NCBI GenBank assembly: GCA_020848035.1
Contig: JADLAX010000006.1
Location: 1-64,000, forward strand
Reading direction: 5' to 3'
DNA: 64,000 nt
Origin: Anaerolineae bacterium
GTDB taxonomy: Bacteria > Chloroflexota > Anaerolineae > Promineifilales > Promineifilaceae
Numbering within the stretch: the stretch's first letter is position 1; every line of letters starts with the position of its first letter. The position numbers were made by a program, and so were the translations under genes. This document shows positions 1-7,769 of the stretch, in pieces. Under the pieces are notes generated by a model. It searched no databases, was not told the origin of the DNA, and was given only the letters and a program-made list of their open reading frames with translations.

Positions 1-334
1 CGCCGATGACCTGGTTGATGGCCAGCATATCGTTGATGGCGCTGTCTGGGGTGAGGAATTGGCCGACGGTAGGTTGCAGGCTGAGGTGTTGTACGGCCGT
101 ACTCACAAAAGTGCCGCGTCCTACGGTAGCCTCGATCCAACCATCGGCTTGCAGCTCGGCGTACGCATTTTGCACCGTCAGCCGCGTTACCCCCAGCGAG
201 TGGGCCAGCCCGCGCACGGTGGGCAGGCGGCTGTTGGCGGGGAGACGGCCGTTGCTAATCTGCGTCTTGATCTGCTCGGCAATCTGCCGGTAAAGCGGCG
301 GTTTGCTGGTGCGGTTTACGGTAAGATCGAGCAT
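1..334 (-). CDS. GntR/MocR-family transcriptional regulator (3' part outside window)
   Basis: Only the N-terminal ~111 residues are visible; the gene runs off the left edge. They form a GntR-type winged helix: LYRQIAEQIKTQI, the helix-turn-helix LAHSLGVTRLTVQNAYAEL and the wing GWIEATVGRGTFV. The wording is typical of MocR/PdxR-type regulators, where an aminotransferase-like effector domain follows, but that part cannot be seen. ATG at 334 gives MLDLTVNRTS; no other start fits. It lies downstream of a PLP aminotransferase gene on the same strand, which it probably controls; candidate operator repeats lie at 1725-1812. A plain GntR protein is the alternative. Confidence 0.85.
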   Translation of the reverse strand, partial: MLDLTVNRTSKPPLYRQIAEQIKTQISNGRLPANSRLPTVRGLAHSLGVTRLTVQNAYAELQADGWIEATVGRGTFVSTAVQHLSLQPTVGQFLTPDSAINDMLAINQVIG

Positions 335-344
335 TTTTTCATTT

Positions 345-545
345 TTATCAACAGATTTCGCAGATTTTCCAGATTTCTAAATCTTGGCTCTTTGGGAATT
401 CAGGGGGTTTACAGCCCGTGATGCGTGAAACGTGAAACGTGACCAGAGGGCCGTCACGTTTCACGTTTCACGCCAGACCCCACGAAATCCTGAAGACCCT
501 AAATCTTTTAATCTGCGAAATCTGCTGATTATTATTTATTCCTTT
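345..545. repeat. nested intergenic hairpin element (TGAAACG units inside AGATTTCGCAG arms)
   Basis: The 200 bp between the aminotransferase and the regulator holds nested inverted repeats and no gene. The outer arms CAGATTTCGCAGATT (352-366) and their complement (510-524) match perfectly. The inner arms are 19 bp, made of CGTGAAA-type units (424-442 and 454-472), separated by 11 bp. The middle unit (381-423) recurs inverted near 17,440-17,487. Confidence 0.85.
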
Positions 546-1723
546 ACCATCATCTGCTTAACGGCCGTTGCCAACCGGGCCATGCCTTGCTCAATTTGCT
601 CCGCCGGGGTGTTGGAGAAGCTGAGGCGCATCGTGTTTTGGCCGGTGCCGTCGACATGGAACGGCGCGCCGGGCACAAAAACCACGTTTTCTTTGGCGGC
701 AATCTCAAACAAAGCCATCGCCGACAGCTGCGGCGGAAGGCTGATCCAGAGGAACATGCCGCCTTCGGGCAGGGTGTAGGCGACTTCTGGCGGAAAGCAT
801 TCTTCGATCATGCCGATCATCGTTTCGCGCTGCTGCTTGTAGGCGGCGCGAATGGTGGCAATGTGGGCATCCAGGTCGTTGTCTTGCAGGTAGCGGTGGA
901 TGATGAGCTGCGAGACGTAGTTGGAGTGCAGGTCGGTGCCCTGTTTGGCCGTCACCAGCTTGTCCATCAGCGGGGCGGGGGCGCAAATCCAGCCCATGCG
1001 GAAGCCGGGAGCGACAATTTTGGAGAAGGAACCGAGCAAAAAAGCGCGTTCGCGATTGAAGCTGGCAATAGGCGGCAAATCTTCGCCCAAAAAGCGCAGC
1101 TCGCGGTACGGATCGTCTTCAATGAGAAATGTTTGGTTGTCGGCCAGAATTTGGCTGACGGCCTGGCGTGTGGCTAGCGAATAGGTGATGCCGCTGGGGT
1201 TTTGGAAGTTGGGCAGGGCATAAAATAGTTTGCTGAGGGGATGAGCGGCAAGGCGGGAAAGTACGGCCGTATCCACCCCCTTCTCCCCCAACGGCACCGC
1301 CTTAAATTCCGGCTCGTACATGGTAAACGCCTGAATGCCGCCCAAATAACTGGGCGACTCCACCAGCACGTGGTCGCCGGGGTCGATCAGAATCTTGGCC
1401 ACCAAATCCAGCCCCTGCTGCGAACCGTTGGTAATCAGAATCTCGTCGGGCTCTACTGCCAGGCCGGTGCGTTCGGCGTAGCGCTGGGCGATAAAGGCGC
1501 GCAGCGGTTCGTGGCCGAGGGTGGGGGCGTATTGCAGGGCGAGTTTGCCCTGCTCGGCCAAAACGCGATCAGCCGCCGCCCGCAGCGGCTCGATGGGGAA
1601 GTAGTTGGGGTTGGGCAGCCCCCCGGCAAAGGAAATGACCGCCGGGTTTTGGGTGACTTTGAGGATTTCGCGAATAAATGATTTCTGCGTGCGCGCCATG
1701 CGCGTGGCAAATTGGCCTTTCAT
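536..1723 (-). CDS. PLP-dependent aminotransferase (2-aminoadipate/MocR-type class I/II)
   Basis: A 395-residue fold-type I aminotransferase. The N-terminal signature ISFAGGLPNPNYFP, the motif ITNGSQQGLDL, the NPSG motif in LPNFQNPSGITYS and the PLP-lysine region GSFSKIVAPGFRMGW are all present, as in LysN/2-aminoadipate or aromatic/branched-chain transaminases related to MocR C-terminal domains. Substrate is not decided by sequence; cytosolic. ATG at 1723 (MKGQFATRMARTQKSFIRE) is chosen over the longer form from 1780 because GGAG precedes it and the upstream bases are occupied by the AGAGACAAT repeats. It is probably co-transcribed with the downstream GntR/MocR gene. Confidence 0.9.
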   Translation of the reverse strand: MKGQFATRMARTQKSFIREILKVTQNPAVISFAGGLPNPNYFPIEPLRAAADRVLAEQGKLALQYAPTLGHEPLRAFIAQRYAERTGLAVEPDEILITNGSQQGLDLVAKILIDPGDHVLVESPSYLGGIQAFTMYEPEFKAVPLGEKGVDTAVLSRLAAHPLSKLFYALPNFQNPSGITYSLATRQAVSQILADNQTFLIEDDPYRELRFLGEDLPPIASFNRERAFLLGSFSKIVAPGFRMGWICAPAPLMDKLVTAKQGTDLHSNYVSQLIIHRYLQDNDLDAHIATIRAAYKQQRETMIGMIEECFPPEVAYTLPEGGMFLWISLPPQLSAMALFEIAAKENVVFVPGAPFHVDGTGQNTMRLSFSNTPAEQIEQGMARLATAVKQMMVKE

Positions 1724-1724
1724 A

Positions 1725-1812
1725 ATTGTCTCCAATCGGGTTGAGTTGGCCAACTTTACAGAGACAATTGTGATTTGCAAAGAGACAATGTGGCTGAATC
1801 AATAGAGACAAT
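1725..1812. promoter_or_regulatory. candidate MocR/GntR operator: spaced AGAGACAAT repeats
   Basis: AGAGACAAT occurs at 1760-1768, 1781-1789 and 1804-1812, with start-to-start spacing of 21 and 23 bp (about two helical turns). An inverted copy, ATTGTCTC, lies at 1725-1732 and overlaps the ribosome binding site of the aminotransferase gene. Spaced direct repeats are known for MocR-type regulators; assignment to the regulator at 1-334 is inference. Confidence 0.6.
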
Positions 1813-1875
1813 CAAAAATTGTCCTGCTTTTGGCAGGTAAATGAAGCCGCCGCCGGATAGGCCGTGCCAACAACC

Positions 1876-4800
1876 TTACGGGCCGTCCAGCACTTCACGG
1901 ACTTTGTTGGCCAGCATTTTGCTGGAGAACGGTTTGGGTAAAAAGGCCACCTGCGCCGTCAGAATGCCGTGGCGCACCACGGCGTCGTCCATGTAACCCG
2001 AGGTAAACAAGACCTTAAGGTCTGGCCAGTTTGCTTGCAGTTTTTCGGCTAGCTCGCGCCCGCTCATTTTGGGCATGACCACATCGGTTAGCAGTAAATG
2101 AACCGGCTGCGGCTGGCTGGCCATCAGGCGGAGCGCATCGAAGCCATCGGTTGCGGTCAGGATGGTGTAGCCACGCTCTGCCAACGTTGTGCAAACCAGG
2201 TTGCGCACCGCTGCTTCATCCTCCACAACCAGAATCGTTTCAGTGCCAAAAGCGGCGCTGGCTTCAACGGGCCTGGTCACCAGCTGCGCAGCCACATCCT
2301 GACTGGCTGGCAGGTAAATTTTGAAGGTGCTGCCGTGGCTTGGTTCGCTGTAGACAAAAATGCTGCCGCCGCTCTGCCGGACAATGCCGTGCACGGTGGC
2401 CAGGCCCAACCCGGTGCCGCCGCCTGGCTCTTTGGTGGTAAAAAATGGCTCAAAAACCCGCTGCCTGGTTGCTTCATCCATGCCATGCCCGGTGTCTGAA
2501 ATGACCAACATGATGCATGGGCCAGTGGGTGACTTGAGCTGGCTGGTGAGGAAGCTTTCATCCAAATACACATTGTGCGTTTCGATGGTGAGCAAACCGC
2601 CCGTGGGCATGGCATCGCGGGCGTTGACAACCAGGTTCATGATGACCTGCTCAATCTGGCCCGGATCGGCTTTGATGGTCCACAGCTCAGGTTCGAGGGC
2701 GACGGAGAGGTCGATGTCTTCCCCAATGAGGCGGCCCAACATTTTTTGCAGGTGCAGAATGAGTTCGTTGAGGTTGATAACGGCCGTTGTCAATATCTGC
2801 TTGCGGCTAAAAGCTAACAGCTGCCGGGTTAACTCGCTGGCCCGCTGATTGGCGTGCTGGATTTGCGCCAGCTTGGCTTGCAGCGGATCATCTGGCTTTA
2901 ACTGCGCCTGAATCAAATCGGCATACATCTGGATCACAGTCAGCAGGTTGTTAAAATCGTGGGCTACCCCACCCGCCAAACGGCCGATGCTGTCCATTTT
3001 TTGCATCTGGCGCAGATTGCTCTCTAGCTGCACTTGTTCTCTCTCAGCTTCCTTGCGCTCCGTAATGTCCTGAATAAAACCGTGCCACAACATCGATCCA
3101 TCCGCCTGCTTTTGCGGCATAGATTGCCCTTCCATCCACCGTTCCCCTTTGTGCGGATGTTGGTAGCGAAACTCGGCGCGCCACGGCTTCATCTTTTCGC
3201 CAGATTCCATGATGGTCAGGTTCACATTTTCGATGTCGTCGGGATGGATGTTGGCAAAAAGGACGGTGGCATCTTTGGCCACAACGTCGGCCGACAGCCC
3301 ATACACGTCATCTAAAGCAGGGCTGGTATAGGGCATGCTGATGCTGCCGTCGGTATCCAACTTAAACGAGCAGATCATGCCAGGCACGGTGGCGGCCACT
3401 TGCGCCAGCTGATTTTGCAAAGAAACCTGCGCCAAAAGGGCTTGTTCCGCCTTTTTGCTTTCGGTGATATCCTGAAAAATGCCCCGCAGCTTTACAACTT
3501 TACCATTTTCCCAGATGGGTAAGGCCATGGTGCGAATCCACTTGTGGGCACCTTTGGCCGTGATCAGCGGCAGTTCTAAATCATAGGGTGTGCCGTGCTG
3601 CACCGCTGCGGCGATGGCATTCTCAATTTTTTGGCGATCTTCGGCCTGGTAAAAGCTCAGTCCATGCGAAACATTGGTGCTGTCCATGGGGTCAAGACCG
3701 TGGATGCGAGCAACTTCTGGCGTCCAGGTGCCTTCACCCGTGGCTGTGTCGAACTGCCAGCCGCCCACTTTGGCCATTTCTCCGGTTAGATGCAGCAGTT
3801 CATCCTTGATGTTGCTGCTTTCTTCAGCCATTTTCCGGGCGGTGATGTCTTGAATAAAGGTAATTACGGTGTCATCATCCAGCCTGGCCGCTTCGAAGTT
3901 GGCCCAAACCAGGGTGCCATCTTTGGCCACCAAACAATTTTCCCCGCTGGCATGGCCTGTTTGACGCACGGTTTGAAAGTGCGCCATGCTTTGGTCAATG
4001 TAGTCTGGATGGACGATGTCATTGAACCTTAGCTGGGTGAACTCTGCTTCGGTGTAGCCAAGCATTTGTGAAGCGACGTGGTTGGTTTCGCGGTAACGGC
4101 CGTTTTGATCCACCACAAATATCCCCACAGGCGCATGTTCAACATAGGAGCGGAACTTGGCCTCGCTGGTCTTCAGTTCCAGATCATGGCGGGCACGGCG
4201 CAGCGAAATCGCGCAAATCCGGCTGAGCATAATCCGCAGATCGTGGGTGAGCGGTTCGGCGTCGCGCCGCATGGCAATGACAACGGTGCCCAGCAGCTCG
4301 TCGCTTTCAATCAGGGCCAGGCCGTACAGCTTATCTACCCGGAAGGTGTGGTGAAACAGCGCCGATGCTGGTTTGGGGACTTCACCAAAGGTAATTTCAT
4401 GCAGCGTGCCCACGGCGGCGATCATGTCGTTAAACATACGCTGATAGGTTTCATCATTGACCGGGATGCGCATACCGATGAGTGAGCGGTTGATCAGGCT
4501 GTTGACGCGGGCCAAAATGCCACTTTCGTTGGGGGGCAGCGCCACCTGTTCAACCACCAGCTGCTTGGTTTCCGGTTGGTACGTGGAGACGCTTACCGCA
4601 AACACTCCGGGGATTTCGCGGATAATGGCGGCAATTTGCTGTATGGGCGTGGGCGCGATGAGCAGATTATTGAGCTTTATGGTCAGGTGGTTGATGGTTT
4701 GGATTGTTTCGGTGAGCTGCGTGATTTTTTGTTTTGCTTCGGAGCTTTCGCTGGGGTGGTGCAGGATGAGCAAGAAACGGCCGTCTGCCAGGCGGCGCGT

Positions 4801-5067
4801 TTCCACAGTGACAGGGGTTAAACGGCCGTCCATCTGCCGCAGCGTGTAGGTTTGGAACTGCACGTTGGGGGTGGGCACCGTTTCGGGAAACAAATCGGAC
4901 AAATTGAGAGAGGCAAGGCTGGCGTGGCTGTAACCCGTTTGCGGCCCGCAAGCCGCATTAAATTCAACGATGGCCCCATCCTGGTTGGCGATGATCATGC
5001 CTTCGGTGGCGTCATCAAATAGCGCTTGAAGAAGCGCATCACGATTGGTTCGAGGCAGGTTGTTCAT
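1876..5067 (-). CDS. multi-PAS hybrid sensor histidine kinase with C-terminal receiver
   Basis: A 1063-residue soluble hybrid kinase with no clear membrane segment. Order: PAS (about 10-110), GAF-like region (about 125-295), three further PAS/PAC units (about 300-690), HisKA with phospho-acceptor His in GGVAHDFNNLL, HATPase_c with NLVVNARDAM, DTGHGMD and GGGTGLGLATV, then a REC domain with VVEDEA, phosphorylatable Asp in LLLTDVVMPKMSG and the KP pair FLPKPFS. The phosphate path is probably His to its own REC and then to an unknown partner; no dedicated regulator gene adjoins it. A good promoter precedes it (5142-5170). Confidence 0.92.
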   Translation of the reverse strand: MNNLPRTNRDALLQALFDDATEGMIIANQDGAIVEFNAACGPQTGYSHASLASLNLSDLFPETVPTPNVQFQTYTLRQMDGRLTPVTVETRRLADGRFLLILHHPSESSEAKQKITQLTETIQTINHLTIKLNNLLIAPTPIQQIAAIIREIPGVFAVSVSTYQPETKQLVVEQVALPPNESGILARVNSLINRSLIGMRIPVNDETYQRMFNDMIAAVGTLHEITFGEVPKPASALFHHTFRVDKLYGLALIESDELLGTVVIAMRRDAEPLTHDLRIMLSRICAISLRRARHDLELKTSEAKFRSYVEHAPVGIFVVDQNGRYRETNHVASQMLGYTEAEFTQLRFNDIVHPDYIDQSMAHFQTVRQTGHASGENCLVAKDGTLVWANFEAARLDDDTVITFIQDITARKMAEESSNIKDELLHLTGEMAKVGGWQFDTATGEGTWTPEVARIHGLDPMDSTNVSHGLSFYQAEDRQKIENAIAAAVQHGTPYDLELPLITAKGAHKWIRTMALPIWENGKVVKLRGIFQDITESKKAEQALLAQVSLQNQLAQVAATVPGMICSFKLDTDGSISMPYTSPALDDVYGLSADVVAKDATVLFANIHPDDIENVNLTIMESGEKMKPWRAEFRYQHPHKGERWMEGQSMPQKQADGSMLWHGFIQDITERKEAEREQVQLESNLRQMQKMDSIGRLAGGVAHDFNNLLTVIQMYADLIQAQLKPDDPLQAKLAQIQHANQRASELTRQLLAFSRKQILTTAVINLNELILHLQKMLGRLIGEDIDLSVALEPELWTIKADPGQIEQVIMNLVVNARDAMPTGGLLTIETHNVYLDESFLTSQLKSPTGPCIMLVISDTGHGMDEATRQRVFEPFFTTKEPGGGTGLGLATVHGIVRQSGGSIFVYSEPSHGSTFKIYLPASQDVAAQLVTRPVEASAAFGTETILVVEDEAAVRNLVCTTLAERGYTILTATDGFDALRLMASQPQPVHLLLTDVVMPKMSGRELAEKLQANWPDLKVLFTSGYMDDAVVRHGILTAQVAFLPKPFSSKMLANKVREVLDGP

Positions 5068-5141
5068 GCATGTAGCATCCCAGTCAGCTTGGCAGGCATT
5101 AAAAACATCTACTACGAGAGGAAGCTGATCCCCACTGCTAC

Positions 5142-5170
5142 ATTATATGATCGAACCATAGCTGCCTCAA
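5142..5170 (-). promoter_or_regulatory. sigma-70-type promoter of the PAS kinase gene
   Basis: On the minus strand TTGAGG (5170-5165) is followed after 17 bp by a perfect TATAAT (5147-5142). The start site would be near 5135, leaving a leader of about 68 nt before the ATG at 5067. Confidence 0.6.
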
Positions 5171-5363
5171 GGTGCCAGACGTCATGAAAAATGCTAGCCG
5201 CTGTTTGGGCAGCCGAATGATGACGCCCACCCTTTTGCTGAACGAGGGTGCTGTTGTGGAGTTACAATTTAGTCGGGTAATCGAGTTGTCAGGCTGAAAG
5301 CCACCCGATAGGGGTTCTTCCAAAGGGGTCCTTTAATGAGGGGGTGCCTGGCGCAAGGTGTGG

Positions 5364-5397
5364 CTCTCGCGCCCAGACCTGGGTCCGGGCGCGAGAG
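5364..5397. terminator. perfect 11-bp hairpin downstream of citrate synthase
   Basis: CTCTCGCGCCC (5364-5374) pairs perfectly with GGGCGCGAGAG (5387-5397) across a 12-nt loop. It lies 26 bp past the citrate synthase stop. There is no T-run on the minus strand, so it is terminator-like or an mRNA-stabilising structure rather than a classic intrinsic terminator. Confidence 0.5.
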
Positions 5398-5422
5398 GGA
5401 TAATTTTGACTACCTGGAGCGG

Positions 5423-6559
5423 CTACCGTGCCGCGATGGGCACCCACTCCCGGTCCATTTCGCCGGTGTAGCGAGATTGGGGGCGCATGAGACGGCCGTT
5501 TTTCATCTGCTCAAAACAGTGGGCCAGCCAACCTGCCGTGCGCCCTACGGCAAAGGTGGGGGTGAAGAGATCGGTGTCCAGACCCAGGCCATGCAGCAGC
5601 AGAGCGGTGTAAAACTCCACGTTGGTTTGCAGGTTACGCCCCGGTTTGTGACTGGCCAGGAGGCGAACGGCCGTTGCCTCCACTGCTTTCGCCAATTCAT
5701 ACAGGGCCATATCGCCGTCGGCCTGGTACATCTTTTCCGCCGCCGCGCCCAGCACCTCGGCGCGGGGATCGCGCACTTTGTAGACACGATGGCCAAAGCC
5801 CATCAGCCGCTCACCGGCGTCTAGCTTGGCTTGCAGCACCGCCTCGGCGCGATCGGCCGTGCCAATTTCGAAGACCGTTTCCAGCGCCGGGCCGGGTGCG
5901 CCGCCGTGCAGCGGCCCCTTCAGCGCCCCAATCGCCCCGGTGATGGCCGATACCAAATCCGTCTGTGTGGCCACGATGACCCGCGCCGCAAACGTGGAGG
6001 CGTTCAGGCTGTGGTCGATGACCGTGTTGAAGTAGGTTTCCAGGCCGCGCACTCGCGCCTCGCTGGGCCGTTCGCCAGTGAGCAGGTAGAGGTAGTTGGC
6101 GGCGTGACCCAGCGTGGCATCGGGCGTAATCAGCGGCTGGCCCTGCCGCAGCCGGTGGTAGCTGGCCACAATGGTGCCCACCCGGGCTACAACCATCTTG
6201 CCCGTGGTGAGCGGATCGGTGTGGCTGCTGCCCAAATCGAGCGTCGCGGCGGCCATGCGCAGGGCATCCATCGGCGTGGTGTGTACCTGGGCGGCTTCGC
6301 GCAGCAGGTTGAGGGTGGCGCTGGGCAACGGCCGTAACGCCGCCAGTTCCTGTTTGAGGTCGTCGAGTTCGGTCTGAGTGGGTAAACGGCCGTGCCACAG
6401 CAAATAGGTGGCCTCCTCAAACGTCGCCTTGGCCGCCAGCTCTGCCAGCGGAAACCCGGCAATGATCAGCTCGCCCTTCAGGCCATCTACGTGGCTTAGC
6501 GCTGTTTCAGCGGCCACAACCCCCTCCAAACCGGGGGTAAATCCATTGTTGGTTGTCAT
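5423..6559 (-). CDS. gltA: citrate synthase (citrate/2-methylcitrate synthase family)
   Basis: 378 residues, the usual length of short bacterial and archaeal citrate synthases; condenses acetyl-CoA (or propionyl-CoA) with oxaloacetate as the TCA entry. Active-site regions are visible: DHSLNASTFAARV (first His), LHGGAPG (second His), GFGHRVYKVRDPRAEVL (substrate Arg), and NVEFYTALLLHGLGL, where Glu stands where many enzymes have Asp. ATG at 6559. It is transcribed divergently from a dehydratase gene; a second, HTH-fused citrate synthase lies 1.2 kb away. Citrate versus methylcitrate specificity cannot be told from this alone. Confidence 0.9.
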   Translation of the reverse strand: MTTNNGFTPGLEGVVAAETALSHVDGLKGELIIAGFPLAELAAKATFEEATYLLWHGRLPTQTELDDLKQELAALRPLPSATLNLLREAAQVHTTPMDALRMAAATLDLGSSHTDPLTTGKMVVARVGTIVASYHRLRQGQPLITPDATLGHAANYLYLLTGERPSEARVRGLETYFNTVIDHSLNASTFAARVIVATQTDLVSAITGAIGALKGPLHGGAPGPALETVFEIGTADRAEAVLQAKLDAGERLMGFGHRVYKVRDPRAEVLGAAAEKMYQADGDMALYELAKAVEATAVRLLASHKPGRNLQTNVEFYTALLLHGLGLDTDLFTPTFAVGRTAGWLAHCFEQMKNGRLMRPQSRYTGEMDREWVPIAAR

Positions 6560-6699
6560 GTTGACTCCTTAAATTGGTGGCAAATTGCGTTTGGCCAGCG
6601 GCAAGCCAATCACCAGCCACCAGCCACCTGCCACTTCTCACTTTTCACTTCTTACTTTCCCCTGATAGTTGACTCCACAAGCCAAAATCAGTATGCTTC

Positions 6700-6745
6700 A
6701 TTTTAATAGTTGATTAACTTGTGTCAATATTGATTTATTAATCAA
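6700..6745. promoter_or_regulatory. divergent promoter/operator region
   Basis: On the minus strand TTGACA (6727-6722), 16 bp, then TAAAAT (6705-6700) forms a good promoter for the citrate synthase gene. An AT-rich inverted repeat TTGATTAA (6710-6717)/TTAATCAA (6738-6745) overlaps it, with an inner TTGAT/ATCAA pair at 6730-6734/6741-6745. It could be an operator controlling both divergent genes. Confidence 0.5.
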
Positions 6746-6764
6746 TGTAAGGTGGTTTTTGCCC

Positions 6765-7718
6765 ATGGAATTTGTACATTTTTTACAGGCGGCGCGGCGG
6801 ATACGGCCGTTTATCCATCACACCCCCCTCATGCGCAGCGACTTTTTAAGCGAATGGACCGGCGGCGACGTCTGGCTGAAGCTGGAGAACCAGCAGCCCA
6901 CTGGCTCGTTTAAGGTGCGCGGGGCGCTGAACAAGCTCAGCCAGCTCAGCCCGGCGGAGAGAGAGCAGGGGATTGTGACGGCTTCGGCGGGCAACCATGC
7001 GCTGGGGGTGGCCCATGCAGCGGCAGCGCTGGGGCTGCCGCAGGTGGATATCTTTGTCCCGCAAACCGCTCCCGACGCCAAGCTCAATAAGCTGCGCCGC
7101 TTCCCGATTCGGCTGCACCTGGCCGGGCAAACCTACGAGGACGCCCACCAGGCGGCGGCCGATTTTGCCGCCCAAACCGGCGCACTGGAAATCTCGGCCT
7201 ACGACGATCTGGACGTGATTGCCGGGCAGGGCACCGCTGGCGTGGAAATAATGGCCGACCTGCCCACGGCCGAGCTGATTTTGCTGCCGGTAGGTGGGGG
7301 TGGGTTGGTGAGCGGGGTCGCTACGGCCGTTTGTCACCTCAATCCTGCCTGCCACATCATTGGCGTGCAGCCCGAGGCCAGTCCGGCGGCCCAGCTTAGT
7401 TTTGCCCAGGACCAGGCCATTGACCCGTACGATCATGCCCCAACCATCGCCGATGGGCTGGCCGGTGGTTTTGGCGTACGGCCGTTTGAACTGCTGCGCC
7501 AAAATCCGCCAGAAATTGTGCTGGTCAGCGAGGCGCAAATCCGCCAGGCGATTGTGGCCCTGCTGGCCGAGCAGCAGTTGGTGATTGAGCCATCGGCGGC
7601 AACGGCCGTTGCCCCGCTGCTGTCTGGGGCGGTGGATGTGAAGGGGAAAACGGCCGTGTGCATCCTGACCGGCGGCAATTTAGCCATGAGTTTGTTGCGC
7701 GAAATAATTACGCAATGA
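6765..7718 (+). CDS. threonine/serine dehydratase (PLP fold type II)
   Basis: 317 residues; a short catabolic-type threonine/serine ammonia-lyase that converts Thr to 2-oxobutanoate or Ser to pyruvate. Seen: PLP lysine in QQPTGSFKVRGALNKL, SAGNHALGVA, the phosphate-binding loop LLPVGGGGLVSGVA, and the C-terminal CILTGGNLAM. There is no C-terminal ACT regulatory domain. ATG at 6765 is preferred over TTG at 6759 because AAGGTGG lies about 10 nt upstream of it. A 2-oxobutanoate-to-propionyl-CoA route could feed the neighbouring (methyl)citrate synthases; this link is inference. Confidence 0.88.
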   Translation: MEFVHFLQAARRIRPFIHHTPLMRSDFLSEWTGGDVWLKLENQQPTGSFKVRGALNKLSQLSPAEREQGIVTASAGNHALGVAHAAAALGLPQVDIFVPQTAPDAKLNKLRRFPIRLHLAGQTYEDAHQAAADFAAQTGALEISAYDDLDVIAGQGTAGVEIMADLPTAELILLPVGGGGLVSGVATAVCHLNPACHIIGVQPEASPAAQLSFAQDQAIDPYDHAPTIADGLAGGFGVRPFELLRQNPPEIVLVSEAQIRQAIVALLAEQQLVIEPSAATAVAPLLSGAVDVKGKTAVCILTGGNLAMSLLREIITQ

Positions 7719-7761
7719 CCCAATTACTAAATTACAGTAATTGAGTAATTGAGTAATTGGG
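7719..7761. repeat. AGTAATTG tandem repeat with inverted copy, candidate operator
   Basis: Three head-to-tail copies of AGTAATTG (7736-7743, 7744-7751, 7752-7759) follow one inverted copy CAATTACT (7721-7728); CCCAATTACT (7719-7728) and AGTAATTGGG (7752-7761) form a perfect 10-bp stem. It fills the gap between the dehydratase stop and the HTH-citrate synthase start. Confidence 0.75.
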
Positions 7762-7769
7762 TAAATGAA

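Larger units (their letters stand above)
5068..5422. other. intergenic region with promoter and hairpin, no gene
   Basis: 355 bp between the kinase start and the citrate synthase stop. It contains the kinase promoter and a terminator-like hairpin at 5364-5397. A 61-codon reading frame on the minus strand (5138-5323) has no recognisable product or ribosome binding site and overlaps the promoter, so I do not call it a gene. Confidence 0.6.

Noticed and set aside
5138..5323. 61-codon minus-strand frame before the PAS kinase
   Set aside because: No ribosome binding site or family resemblance, and it overlaps a good promoter for the kinase.
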